From: an uncultured Saprospiraceae bacterium
GTDB lineage: Bacteria; Bacteroidota; Bacteroidia; Chitinophagales; Saprospiraceae
Reading direction: 5' to 3'
DNA: 64,000 nucleotides
NCBI GenBank assembly: GCA_937941765.1
Contig: CALDGQ010000016.1
Location: forward strand, 116,431 to 180,430
Shown piece by piece: positions 8,148 to 18,900 of this stretch. The notes under the pieces were generated by a model. That model was not told the origin of the DNA, did not search any database, and saw only the letters and a list, made by a program, of their open reading frames with translations. A program made the position numbers and the translations under genes. Positions within the stretch are counted from its first letter, which is position 1. Each line of letters opens with the position of its first letter.

Positions 8148-9680
8148 ATGAAGTATTTCATCTCATCTATCTACTGCTTTTTATTTTTCTTTTCGATGTC
8201 TTTTGCTCAAGAAAACAATGGCTTAGAATTACATTATACTTTTGAAAATCCCCAAATGATCGATGTAACCGTACAGATCTTGTTGGATGACAATCCTGAA
8301 CAAACAACTTGGACTTTGCTGGATGCTGGAAACGCAGTTTTATTTACAGGTGGTCCTTACAATGCTGCGGATGCCAATCAATCCATCATTGAAACGGTTT
8401 CGGTTCCATATGCAATTACAACGTTTATCATAAATGATTCTGGCGGTGATGGAATATGCTGTGGTGATGGTGCTGGAAATTATCAAGTATCAGATGCAGC
8501 CAACAATATACACGCAGCAGGCGGTTCTTTTGCAGCAACAGAAAGTACAACTTTCGAATTTAGCAGTTGTCAACCTATTGATATCAGTGGTAATTCTTCT
8601 AATGGGTTTTTAATTGGAGATGCACAATGTGGTTGTGGCGTTTTTGATCAAGCGATTAAATTAGATGGAAGTGATGATAGAATTTTTTTAATAGGAGGTG
8701 TGTCTAGTAATTTTAATACAGAAGATTTTTCTGTTAGTTTCTATTTTAAAACAACAAGTGCTTTTGGTACGCAGGATATTATTTCCAAAAGATTTGATTG
8801 TGATGATAACAATGCATTTGCAATAAAATACACGGCCGCATCTGGAAAGGTAGATGTGATTATGAGAGAAAATTCTAGTAAAATAGCAGATGTAAGTGGT
8901 AGTATCGATTATGGAAATTGTTGGCAACATGTTGTATTCGTAAGACGTGGTCCTAGATCATTGTTATATATCAACGGTGTTTTGAAAGATGAAGCAGCAG
9001 CCATTTCAAGAATTGATTTAACAAATTCTGCCGAACTAAAAATAGCAGATGGACCTTGTGTAGGTACCACTGATTTGCGATATGCTGGATACTTAGACGA
9101 AATTCGAATCTATGATAGAGCTGTGACAGAAGAGGTGATCGAAATACTTAGTTATTATCCTGATAATATAGGCAATCAAGATACTTTAATATTTCTTGGA
9201 AACTCTGTAGATGTATTCCTAACTGGAACTTGTGCAGATAATTTTCTTTGGGATCCAGTAGACAATATTTCCGATCCAACTAATCCAACTCCAACCATCA
9301 CGCCAACAGAATCGACTGTTTATACGTTAAGTTTTATAGATGATGAATGTATCGGGTTTGATACGCTAAAAATAACGGTAATTGACCCTTTGGATTTAGA
9401 TTGTACCAATGTGTATATGCCTAATGCTTTCACCCCTAATGAAGATGGCAAAAATGACGCATATGGTGTAAGTAATCCTTATGCAATAGAAAAATTGACG
9501 TCTTTAGAGATATTTGATCGTTGGGGAAGTAAGGTTTTTGAGACCGATCAAGTATTTGAAAAATGGGATGGTAATTTTAAATCTAAAAAAGTGAATCCTG
9601 GTGTTTACCTTTATAGAGTCGTTTATGAGTGTAAGGGAGATGAGTTAATTGATGTCGGTAGTTTGACCATTATAAGATAA
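8148..9680 (+). CDS. LamG-domain surface protein with T9SS type B sorting domain
   Basis: A 510-residue secreted protein. Residues 1-20 are a signal peptide ending in SFAQ. Residues about 25-140 form a beta domain with GDGICCGDGAGNYQV. Residues about 145-325 are a LamG domain (AIKLDGSDDRIFL, FSVSFYFKTT, LLYINGVLKDE, YLDEIRIYDRAV), similar to the neighbour at 6889-7644. After a short beta domain comes the gliding-motility type C-terminal domain: PNAFTPNEDGKNDAYGV, IFDRWGSKVFE, WDGNFKSKKVNPGVYLYRV and a final SLTIIR. This domain directs export and surface attachment by T9SS. It is probably a surface-displayed adhesion or binding protein; the ligand is unknown. Confidence 0.88.
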   Translation: MKYFISSIYCFLFFFSMSFAQENNGLELHYTFENPQMIDVTVQILLDDNPEQTTWTLLDAGNAVLFTGGPYNAADANQSIIETVSVPYAITTFIINDSGGDGICCGDGAGNYQVSDAANNIHAAGGSFAATESTTFEFSSCQPIDISGNSSNGFLIGDAQCGCGVFDQAIKLDGSDDRIFLIGGVSSNFNTEDFSVSFYFKTTSAFGTQDIISKRFDCDDNNAFAIKYTAASGKVDVIMRENSSKIADVSGSIDYGNCWQHVVFVRRGPRSLLYINGVLKDEAAAISRIDLTNSAELKIADGPCVGTTDLRYAGYLDEIRIYDRAVTEEVIEILSYYPDNIGNQDTLIFLGNSVDVFLTGTCADNFLWDPVDNISDPTNPTPTITPTESTVYTLSFIDDECIGFDTLKITVIDPLDLDCTNVYMPNAFTPNEDGKNDAYGVSNPYAIEKLTSLEIFDRWGSKVFETDQVFEKWDGNFKSKKVNPGVYLYRVVYECKGDELIDVGSLTIIR

Positions 9681-9808
9681 CATCTGATTAACAATAGTTA
9701 AATCCTTTGTATCAGACCTAATTTATCTGACCAATTAGCGTACCTTTTTTTAAAATAGAACGTCTAAAATTAAACGTATTGAACATCCAAAAACAGCTCA
9801 AATTTATA

Positions 9809-10666
9809 ATGATGAACTTATCCTTGTCCAAATTTTCTTTCGTATTAATTGCGTTTGCATTGTCATTTGTTGCATGCAAGTCGGATTCAACAGCTGATGC
9901 TGGTAATATATCTTTAGGTACAGCACAAAAAACTTCCAATCCAATCGCAGATGCCTCTGAAGCAATTTCTGAAAAAATGGAAGACCTAACTAAAAAATCT
10001 GATGAATTACTTGAAATATATGTAAGTCCTGAAGAAAAAGAAGCGTCAGATAAAGAAGCAGCACTTGAGTCAATTGAGCGAAAAAAAGAAAAAGTCAGAA
10101 ATGCTGATGCTGTTAGAGAAGCCGCTCCTGAACCTATAAAGACCACGAAAACTCCTACAAAAAAAGTAGCTGTTAAAAAGAAACCGGTTCAAACTCCTAA
10201 GGCAGTGGAAACTTCAATCGATGAGGAACCACCACTAAAGCCAACAAAAATTACTTTTGATAACAAAGTACATGAGTACGGCATGATCATGCAAGGAGAT
10301 AAGGTAAATCATAAATTTACTTTTACAAACACAGGTAGTGAAGACCTTGTTATTTCTGATGTGTCCGCAAGTTGTGGTTGTACAAAACCAAGTTACCCAT
10401 TTATTCCAATCGCACCTGGTGAGAAAGGATATATTGGTGTAAATTTCGATAGCAAAGGAAAGTTAGGAAGACAAAAACCTAGTGTTACTGTTGTCTCAAA
10501 TGCCGGAACAAGTAAATTACGCTTAGAGGGTTTTGTGGATGCAGAACGCGCAAAGCAACCTGAAGCAAACGCTCCTAAAGTAGAAATCATTGATGATGAA
10601 GAATTGGAAAAATTAAAAGAAGAAGCTTTAAAATCTGCACCAAAAGTAGAAGAAGGCGGTAGATAA
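9809..10666 (+). CDS. DUF1573 lipoprotein
   Basis: A 285-residue protein read from MMNLSLSKFS; an upstream in-frame ATG at 9779 would put 10 polar residues before the signal sequence and is less likely. Residues 5-23 form a lipoprotein signal ending in SFVAC, with the lipid-bearing Cys at 23. A Lys/Glu/Ala/Pro-rich linker follows. Residues about 150-245 form a DUF1573 Ig-like domain with the hallmark HKFTFTNTGSEDLVISDV, SCGCTKPSYP and APGEKGYIGV. The family is abundant in Bacteroidota envelopes, with no settled function. A strong terminator follows directly. Confidence 0.85.
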   Translation: MMNLSLSKFSFVLIAFALSFVACKSDSTADAGNISLGTAQKTSNPIADASEAISEKMEDLTKKSDELLEIYVSPEEKEASDKEAALESIERKKEKVRNADAVREAAPEPIKTTKTPTKKVAVKKKPVQTPKAVETSIDEEPPLKPTKITFDNKVHEYGMIMQGDKVNHKFTFTNTGSEDLVISDVSASCGCTKPSYPFIPIAPGEKGYIGVNFDSKGKLGRQKPSVTVVSNAGTSKLRLEGFVDAERAKQPEANAPKVEIIDDEELEKLKEEALKSAPKVEEGGR

Positions 10667-10690
10667 TTTAAACTGCTAGATAAAAATATA

Positions 10691-10727
10691 AAAGAGACCA
10701 TCTCCCATCGAGATGGTCTCTTTTTTT
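10691..10727 (+). terminator. Strong intrinsic terminator after the DUF1573 gene
   Basis: AAAGAGACCATCT pairs with AGATGGTCTCTTT around a 7-base loop and runs into seven Ts. Confidence 0.9.
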
Positions 10728-10760
10728 GGTGTAGGTCTATATTGTTTTGAGTATGTATAA

Positions 10761-10838
10761 GACTCCAACGGAGTCAAACCTATAGCATTGGGGGCATCGC
10801 GCAATGCTAAGTTAAGCGCTACGGAGCTCTAAAGGAGC
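10761..10838. repeat. Cluster of small REP-like palindromes
   Basis: Three short palindromes stand in a row: GACTCC-AAC-GGAGTC (10761-10775), TAGCATTG...CAATGCTA (10783-10809) and GCTCT-AAA-GGAGC (10824-10838). This looks like the REP type of interspersed element found between genes in Bacteroidota. No transposase is nearby. Confidence 0.45.
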
Positions 10839-10952
10839 GAAATAAAAGTAAATTGTTACGTTCCCATTATGGATGGTTTTGCCCTTTTTTGGATTAGTTC
10901 AAGTTTCAACGATTCTGAATTAAAAACCACTTCAACTTTCCCGAATAAAAGA

Positions 10953-10960
10953 TATCTTTG
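10953..10960 (+). promoter_or_regulatory. Bacteroidota -7 box that decides the histidine kinase start
   Basis: TATCTTTG fits TAnnTTTG and lies 20 bases before the ATG at 10980. It falls inside the longer open frame starting at 10869, arguing that the frame's first 37 codons are not translated. Confidence 0.55.
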
Positions 10961-10979
10961 CGATAACAAGATCCCTATC

Positions 10980-13136
10980 ATGCAAGACTTGCAAATTCTT
11001 CTGGACAGATCGTCCAAGCTTTATAAAAATAGAAAATTGGAAAGTGCCTCTTTACTTGCCAAAAGGGTCAATGAATTGGCATCTATTAATAAAGATGTGC
11101 ATGCGATCATTCATTCTAATTTGTTATTGGGTGAAATCCATTCTACCATAGGTACTTTTTTGGGAGATCAAAAAAAGCAAACAGAAGCACTCAATTATTT
11201 AAATGTTGCCACTTCTTACAAAAGCGAAATTTTAAAAAATGGAGTTGGAACCTTCTTAGATATCGCCTTTGGAAAAATTTATCAGAAATTAGGGGAAGTT
11301 GAAAAATCAAAAAAATATTTTGAAAAAGCGGTAGCACATGCAACTAATAACCAAGATCTGGAAGGAACTGTAAAAGCAAATTGTGCATTAGCAGCGTATT
11401 ATATCCAACAAGTTAATTACGAAAAAGCAATTAAAGCTATTGAAGCAGCAGGATTGTTGTTGACAGACTACAAAGAAGAGGAAAAACCATTGCTCTACAT
11501 GGAAGTCTATCACTTGTTGACAAAGGTCTATTTTAAAAAACAACAATATCCTAAGATACCGGAATTAAGTAAAAAGGTATTGAAGTGGAGCCAAGCTGCA
11601 GGTGATGTAACAAAAGAATTAACAGCGCTCAATAATATTGCAATTTATAATGCAGATCGATCTGATTACAAATCTGCCATGGAATATTTATTGACCGCTT
11701 TGGATAAATCTGAAGAAATAGGATTTCGTCAAAATATCGCACAAAGTCATATCAATATTGGAACCATTTATGCGCAACTGTATAATTACAACGACGCATT
11801 ACAACGGTATGTAAAAGTGATTGATGAATTTGAAGATGTATTGAAATTGAGTGATCAATTTGCCCTCAACAACAATATTGGTAACATCAATTACACGATT
11901 GAGAAATATGATGAAGCCAATCAGTATTTTAATAGTGCGTTAGAAGTTGCAAAAAAAACCAACCGAGATTCTATGCTTGCGTTGGCTTTGACACAATTAA
12001 GTAGAGTGAAAACTGCGGAAAAGAAATACAGTTCTGCACTGCAATTGGCCAATGAAGCAAAAGTGTTGTTGGACCAATTAGGAAATGTGAATGGCAAGCA
12101 ATTAAATTTAATCAATCTGGCTAATATTCATTTTCATCTCAACGAATATACCGAAGCTTTGAAATTGGTGGATGAAGGAATCAAAATTTCAAAAAAACAA
12201 AAAGATGAAACGAGTGAAATTGATGGCTACGAATTGACAGCAAGAATTTATAAGGAGTTAGAGGATTTTGAAAAGGCTTTTGCTTTCCAGAAAATTTTCA
12301 CAGAAGCAAAACAAAAATTCACCATCATCCAAAGAAATCGACAAGTACTGGATTTGGATATCAAATATGCAATGCGTGAAAAGCAAAAAGAAATTGCGCA
12401 ATTGATGAAGGAGAATGAATATCAAGCTTTGTTGTTGGAAAAACAAGACCAAATTCAAAAGCAAAATGATGAACTCAAACAATTTGCTTACGTAGTGTCA
12501 CATGATTTGAAAGAACCACTTAGAATGATTGGTAGTTTTTCTCAATTGATACAACGTCAGTATGAAGGAAAGAAAACGGAGAAAACAGATCAATATTTCG
12601 GTTACGTACAAGACGGTGTGCATCGAATGAATCATTTGTTGGATGCATTACTTCGTTATTCAACAATTGGCGGTTATACTTTGAAGTTGGATGAGGTGGA
12701 TTTAAATGAGACCATGAAGATTGTAGAGTCAAGTTTGAAATTATTAATCCAAGATACTGCTACTAAATTGATAGTTGAGAAATTACCAACCGTCACTGGT
12801 TCCTCCACATTGCTAACCCAGCTTTTCCAAAACCTCATCAGCAATGCTATCAAATTTAGAAACCCTGATACAACTCCCGTTATTAAAATAAGTGCGATTC
12901 CAAACGAAGATAAAATGGAAATCATCGTTGCCGATAATGGAATCGGTATCGCTCAACAACATCTTGAACAAATCTTTGTAATCTTCTCAAGGTTACATTC
13001 TCGCGAAGCTTACGAAGGCACCGGTGTCGGTCTCGCTATCTGCCAAAAAATCGTCCAGAAAATGGGTGGTCATATTTGGGTGGAATCTGAAGTTGGGGTA
13101 GGGACGGAGTTTCATTTTACTTTGCCGGTGGGGTAG
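10980..13136 (+). CDS. Cytoplasmic TPR sensor histidine kinase
   Basis: A 718-residue protein, taking the ATG at 10980 (MQDLQILLDR). Residues about 1-440 are tetratricopeptide repeats (YLNVATSYKSEI, YFEKAVAHAT, AMEYLLTALDKSEE, YFNSALEVAKK). A coiled coil (residues about 455-495) leads into a HisKA domain with the phospho-acceptor His508 in YVVSHDLKEPLRMI. The C-terminal HATPase domain has the N box (NLISNAIKFR), G1 box (VADNGIGI) and G2 box (GTGVGLAICQKIV). There is no signal peptide or membrane span, so it senses an intracellular signal. No response regulator gene is adjacent, so it is an orphan kinase. The nearest relatives are phytochrome-like kinase cores. Confidence 0.9.
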   Translation: MQDLQILLDRSSKLYKNRKLESASLLAKRVNELASINKDVHAIIHSNLLLGEIHSTIGTFLGDQKKQTEALNYLNVATSYKSEILKNGVGTFLDIAFGKIYQKLGEVEKSKKYFEKAVAHATNNQDLEGTVKANCALAAYYIQQVNYEKAIKAIEAAGLLLTDYKEEEKPLLYMEVYHLLTKVYFKKQQYPKIPELSKKVLKWSQAAGDVTKELTALNNIAIYNADRSDYKSAMEYLLTALDKSEEIGFRQNIAQSHINIGTIYAQLYNYNDALQRYVKVIDEFEDVLKLSDQFALNNNIGNINYTIEKYDEANQYFNSALEVAKKTNRDSMLALALTQLSRVKTAEKKYSSALQLANEAKVLLDQLGNVNGKQLNLINLANIHFHLNEYTEALKLVDEGIKISKKQKDETSEIDGYELTARIYKELEDFEKAFAFQKIFTEAKQKFTIIQRNRQVLDLDIKYAMREKQKEIAQLMKENEYQALLLEKQDQIQKQNDELKQFAYVVSHDLKEPLRMIGSFSQLIQRQYEGKKTEKTDQYFGYVQDGVHRMNHLLDALLRYSTIGGYTLKLDEVDLNETMKIVESSLKLLIQDTATKLIVEKLPTVTGSSTLLTQLFQNLISNAIKFRNPDTTPVIKISAIPNEDKMEIIVADNGIGIAQQHLEQIFVIFSRLHSREAYEGTGVGLAICQKIVQKMGGHIWVESEVGVGTEFHFTLPVG

Positions 13137-13309
13137 TGACTTATTGAGGAGCGCATTTTTTATTCCTAATTTTATGGTAACAAAATCTATAGCTTGAAGA
13201 TTTAATAATATAGATTGGCTTTTAGATTATTATTGATTTTTCTTTTCTTTAAACTACTCTATTTTTTACACAGATTTGGTGTGAGGTTTAATTAATTGTA
13301 AAAATCAAC

Positions 13310-15766
13310 ATGAATAAGCCAATTAAACTTTCGAAAATTCCATGGGTTAGTGTCTTGAAAGGATTGATATGTTCTTCCTTGAATCTTGTAATTTTTGCAC
13401 TAATTGCAATTTTTATTGTTGGATTATCTCAAGGGTTTGTGATTCCTATAGATATATACACTGATACCAATCCATTAAATTTGGTCATCAATATTGCTCT
13501 ATTTCATTTTCTAATTTATTTTTTAGGTTTGATCATGTCGTTGTATCCAACCTACATCTATGCTTTTCTTTTTGAGCGTAAAAACAAGGAAACGTATTAT
13601 ACTTCCCGCAAATGGGGATTGATTTATTATACAGACGGTAAGGATCAGTGTCAAAAAGAAGATAGTTACGATCCATATGCGGAAGAAAAAGATGAGGTTA
13701 GTAAAACAGAAAAGTATTTTGAAGGTGTGGTGAGAAAATTTTTAGGCGCAGCAATATATATAGTTTGGTCATGGCTGTTGGTTTACGTTTACTACATTCA
13801 TCAGATTGAAGATTTAAGATACATTGCAATTGGCACTAATGCTTTTTTTACAATAGTGGTATTAATTTTTTGGTGGCGAATCACATTTATACTTACTGAC
13901 GATCAACTTGATGATTACTTAGAGAAGGTAAAAGCTTATCACAGCATATATGGTTGGATATTTTTGTTGGCGCTTGGGCTTTTTTGTTTAGTCGTTTGCA
14001 AATTTGAGTGGCATATTATAACAGTAATTTTACAAGCATTCATTTGCATGTTTTTAGCTATTCATCTGTTGGTTTATAGAAATTATAGGAAGGACATTAA
14101 GCACATTTGCGATATTAGAAATTATTTGTGTCTTCACCGTAAAATGGGAGTAGTTGTTTTGGGATTTCTTGTAGCTGCCAATATTAGTATAAGTCTTTCG
14201 GAATTTGTAAATCCAATAAATTTTGTGCTAGCAGGATTGATTGCTTTTTACACAGTTATCACAATAATCTTCAAAATTTATCTTTTTTTAAAGTACCCTA
14301 AAAAAGAAAGCGAACCAAATGTGATTCCTCTTTTTTTTGCCAAATTAAATCTGAAGGGCTATGTAATCGGGGCCATATTTTCGTTTATTCTTTTTATCGT
14401 TTTTACTTATCAAGACGATAAATTACATCAATTGGAATTTGTCGATCGAAAAAATGACAAGATAACGCTCAGTGACTTTTATCTCAAATACAGAAATAAA
14501 CAAGGCGATAAAATAAAAGCTCCAATTCTATATGCAGCTTACGGAGGTGGTTTGAAAGCACATTACTGGAATTTAATGATTCTAGATAAACTAGATAAGG
14601 AAGGTGAATTCAATAACATACTTGCAATGAGCGGAGTTTCTGGAGGTTCGATGGGGATCGGAAATTTTGCTGCCATGAAGTACCTTGAACTTGATACAAC
14701 TGCAAGGAAAACAATTATTAGTGAAGTAAGTAGTTCAAATATCTTGAGTATACAATTGCCCTGGTTTTTTGGATATGATTTTATAAGAAAGACGCTTCCT
14801 AATTGTCTTATTTTTGGAAAAGATCGTGCTCACCGATCGCTCACCTATTATGCTGATATTTTAAATGCACCAAAACTAGTAGACTCTACTTCTTTTTATG
14901 ATGTTTATTCGGACCTGCATAAAAAGTATGATTATTTTCCAAACATCATTATCAACAGCACTTCTATAACTGATAAGTATGGTGTTGTGAGTGGAGTCAT
15001 GAATGATAGCTTGTTTCCAGGTTCATCCAACCTTTTAGATATCCATCACAACGGCAAATCGAAAACATTGACTTTTTTCGAAGCATTATCTACTAGTAAC
15101 CGTTTTCCAGTCATCAGTCCTGCTGCAAGTATTCCAACAAAAGGTCAATTTGTCGATGGTGGCTATTTTGAGAATTCTGGTATCATGAGTTTGATTTCAT
15201 TTAAAAAGGCGTTAGGTAAGCTTGATACAGTAAAAAATGATTGTTTATTTGATAATCAAAAGATAAAATTGCTTTCTATAAGGAATGGAAAACGTGACTA
15301 TTTGCAAAGTTTGCTTAAAAAGAATGGGAAGAATTTCCATAGTATCCAAGATTCCAAACTTATTTCTAACAAAGAATTAACGGAACTCAAGGCTATCATT
15401 GGAGGTATTGTAGATTTAGATCGAATGCCCAATTACATTAAATCAATGCTTACAGAATACGAAAACGAGCAGTATGAATTTATTGATATTGATTTGCCTT
15501 ACTATATTCGTAAATGTGAAATTGAGGAGTTATTTGGTGGAAAAATTAATACCACAATATTTAACAAAATCGAAGAAACCATTTCCAAAAGCAACAAAGA
15601 AATAGTGCGAATCCTAAAAAAGGAAAAATGGAAGGAATATAAAGTTGAAGATTGGGGAGTAGTCAATCCTCCTACCGCTCGAATCCTCAGTCGACCCGTA
15701 GAGATTTATATGGAAGCTATGATGGAACATAGTAGTGTTGTGGATCAATTAGAAAAGCTGAAATAA
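13310..15766 (+). CDS. Multi-span membrane protein with C-terminal patatin-like phospholipase domain
   Basis: An 818-residue protein. The N-terminal half (about residues 20-375) has roughly nine hydrophobic segments, so the enzyme is anchored in the inner membrane. The C-terminal half is patatin-like: a glycine-rich oxyanion region AAYGGGLKAHYW, the nucleophile elbow GVSGGSMG with Ser444, and the catalytic Asp616 in FVDGGYFENSG. The Ser-Asp dyad is intact, so lipid acyl hydrolase activity is likely. Substrate and physiological role are unknown. It is flanked by non-coding DNA and probably transcribed alone. Confidence 0.85.
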   Translation: MNKPIKLSKIPWVSVLKGLICSSLNLVIFALIAIFIVGLSQGFVIPIDIYTDTNPLNLVINIALFHFLIYFLGLIMSLYPTYIYAFLFERKNKETYYTSRKWGLIYYTDGKDQCQKEDSYDPYAEEKDEVSKTEKYFEGVVRKFLGAAIYIVWSWLLVYVYYIHQIEDLRYIAIGTNAFFTIVVLIFWWRITFILTDDQLDDYLEKVKAYHSIYGWIFLLALGLFCLVVCKFEWHIITVILQAFICMFLAIHLLVYRNYRKDIKHICDIRNYLCLHRKMGVVVLGFLVAANISISLSEFVNPINFVLAGLIAFYTVITIIFKIYLFLKYPKKESEPNVIPLFFAKLNLKGYVIGAIFSFILFIVFTYQDDKLHQLEFVDRKNDKITLSDFYLKYRNKQGDKIKAPILYAAYGGGLKAHYWNLMILDKLDKEGEFNNILAMSGVSGGSMGIGNFAAMKYLELDTTARKTIISEVSSSNILSIQLPWFFGYDFIRKTLPNCLIFGKDRAHRSLTYYADILNAPKLVDSTSFYDVYSDLHKKYDYFPNIIINSTSITDKYGVVSGVMNDSLFPGSSNLLDIHHNGKSKTLTFFEALSTSNRFPVISPAASIPTKGQFVDGGYFENSGIMSLISFKKALGKLDTVKNDCLFDNQKIKLLSIRNGKRDYLQSLLKKNGKNFHSIQDSKLISNKELTELKAIIGGIVDLDRMPNYIKSMLTEYENEQYEFIDIDLPYYIRKCEIEELFGGKINTTIFNKIEETISKSNKEIVRILKKEKWKEYKVEDWGVVNPPTARILSRPVEIYMEAMMEHSSVVDQLEKLK

Positions 15767-15853
15767 AATTAATTTTGATTTATTTTATTTTTAGTTGTTT
15801 TTGATTTTCAAAAACAAATCTAAGCGACAATCTGTAGCTATTAGTAAAGCAAA

Positions 15854-15895
15854 AAAGTAAGCGTGAACAATTCTTGAATTGTTCACGCTTACTTT
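15854..15895. terminator. Bidirectional terminator between convergent genes
   Basis: A perfect 19-bp stem (AAAGTAAGCGTGAACAATT and its complement) around a 4-base loop lies between the patatin gene and the SprB-like gene. It has A-rich and T-containing flanks suitable for both directions. Confidence 0.85.
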
Positions 15896-15924
15896 AGATA
15901 TATGAGACCTATTCACTTAAATCA

Positions 15925-18900
15925 TTACCGAATAATAGTAATATCCCCACGATACAACAAAGTAATCCCATCCGCAAAATCAACTTCAATGATATAAACA
16001 TAAACACCAGTCGGAGCTTCTTTGCCTTTGAAAGTACCATCCCATCCACCTGAAATATCATCAGCAGGAACGAAATTATTTCTTTCAAACAATTGCTCTC
16101 CCCAACGGTCAAAAATGTACATGAAATTGACATCAACAACACCTGGTCCAGATTCAACTTTGAAGATATCATTGAAACCATCTCCATTTGGACTGAAGAT
16201 ATTTGGGATATAAATATTTCTGTTCTTATCGACATCTACAATGATATCGTCACTACCCATACATCCATTGATGTCAATAATCGTGAACGTATATTCTTGG
16301 GTCGATAAAGGTGCACTCCAAGGTTCGAAACAATCGGTACACGATAAGAAATCTGCTGGCGTCCAAAATATAGAATCAATCGCTAATGCTGAAACTGGTA
16401 ACGGCTCCAATTGAATACTATCACCTAATTGAATTTCAACATCCGGTCCTAAATTCACAATCACTTCATCAGGCTGGTTGATAAACAACATCGTATCTAA
16501 TCGGCAACCTTCACTATCGAAAATTGAAATGGTATGTGTCAAATCTGCAAAAACAGGAATGGCTGCATTTACTAATTGTTGAGGTCCATTGTCAACAGAA
16601 TAGGTATATAAACCAGGATTTCCTCCAAAAACAGTATCCAAAGTAATGAACGTTTGGAATCCAAAACATTCTGGTTCCATAGGAGTAGGAATCACAGCCA
16701 TAATCGGAGGAGGTTGATTGATGACATGTTCTGTCGTATCACTACATCCGTTTATATCTGTAACTGTAATGTTGTAAGTTCCAACTGGTAAACCTGATGC
16801 GGTCGATGTATTGGAAACATTATTAGTCCACTCATACATTGCTGGACCTGAATTTCCTCCACTCCATACAACAGAAATATCACCATCATCTTCTCCAAAA
16901 CAAAGTGCATCACTGGTACCAAATAAATCAATCGTTGCAATCAATGAATCCGGTTCTGCAATCGGAACCACGAATTGGAAAATACATCCGTTGGTATCCG
17001 TAATAGTAACATTGTAAGATCCCGCAGGTACATCAAAAATGGAATTGGTGACTGAACCAGTACTCCAAACATAGTCATATTGTGGAGTTCCACCATCTCC
17101 CATCAACGAAGCACCACCATCAGTTGCACCAAAACAAGTTGGCTCATCTATCACAATGGAAGCCACATCAACACTCAATGGGTCTGGTGCATCAATGAAT
17201 ACAGAATCTCGAATTCCACAAACACCATCTGTAATCGAAACGGTATTCCATCCTGCACACAATGCATTCGCAATACTATCTACTTCATTTGATGCCCATG
17301 TAAAATCATAATCATTTCCACCAGTACCACCCGAAACCAATGCGATAGCTGTTGCATCACAAGTATTTCCGTCGTTGCAACTAACCAAAGTTTGACCAGT
17401 AAAAGTAGCTTGAATTGGTGGTGGTATTGGAAGATAAACACAAACTTCAAGTGCCTCACATTGATTTGAATCAGTGATGGTTGCACAATAAGTTGAGTCA
17501 CCCATCAATCCTGGTAACAAAGTATTTGATCCAATAAATCCAGTAGACCAGTTATAAACATATGGAGCGGTTCCGCCTTCTACGATTATATTGACAGCAC
17601 CATTATTATCCTCAGGGCAAGTAGGAATAACAACTAAACTATCTAACAATGTAATTGGATTTGGCGAGGCGATAACTGAAGTATCGATTGCCGTACATCC
17701 ATCAGCAGTTGTTACCGTTACGAAGTAAGTTCCAATTCCTAAGTTATTTACAATTGCGGTGTTATCAGTTGTGTTCGGTGACCAAGCATACGTTGTTACC
17801 GGCGAAGTCGTAGAAACAACAATGACTTCTAGTGATCCATCAACACTATTACTACATGCTAACAGTGAAGTATCAGGAAGCGAAATGATTGGCGGATCCG
17901 GTGGCAAAATTGTAACCATTAAAGAGTCCAAACAACCATTCATATCTGAAACAGTAACTGTATAATCGCCGCCAACTAAGTTTGTTGCCATCGGTGTTGT
18001 TTGATTAGGAGTCGTACCCCAATCGTAGTTCAAAGTACCGACACCACCAGTTACACTTATGGTCGCACTACCATCCATTCCAACTACACAAGTTTCATTC
18101 ATCGAGACATCTAGTGTGATGAGGATTTGATCAGGTTCAACCACATCATAGGATTCTACTAATTCACATCCAGCAGCATCCGTGATCGTCACTTCATACG
18201 CCGTACCCATATTTCCATCAAGCATCATTCTATCTTCAGGATTCATGACACCTGGTAAATCATTCCAATCAAAAGAATAACCACCATTGTTAACTCCAAT
18301 AGCAGATGGTGTTAAATTAATTGAACCATTATCCGCTCCAAAACAAGATACATCCGTTACAACTGCATTGGATTCAATAATCGTAGTTGCTCCGACATCA
18401 ATAGAATCGATATGTACACATCCACTTCCACTGCTATCAGTTATGGTTAGATAATATCTACCTGGATCCAACCCATTTACAGTTGCATTGGTAGAAGGTA
18501 AATTCATGTTTGGTAATGGGGAATCCCAATTATACATGTAAGGAGCCATTCCACCACTAGGATTAGCGCTCATACTTCCATCCAAAAATCCAGCACAAGT
18601 TGCAATCTGAGATGTAAATCCAGGATCAATAGGAGCAGGATTTGCTAAAGTCGTACTTGCCATTCCTGTACATCCAGTTGGAATGTGTGTAACAGTTACC
18701 TCATAAAAAGCAGCGGGTAAGTTTGAAATATTAGCAGTCGTTTCCATATTGTTCCATAATATAGAAAAATCAGGACTAGGTAAAGCAACTGCAAATCCGT
18801 CATAAAAAACCGTCAACGAAATATTTCCATTATTGTCTCCTGCACAAGTTGGATTTAAAACTTGCAATTGTGATCCAACTTCTGATGGTTCCGGAATCAT

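Noticed and set aside
10869..10979. N-terminal 37 codons of the longest kinase frame
   Set aside because: A promoter box lies inside and the residues do not fit a TPR protein start.
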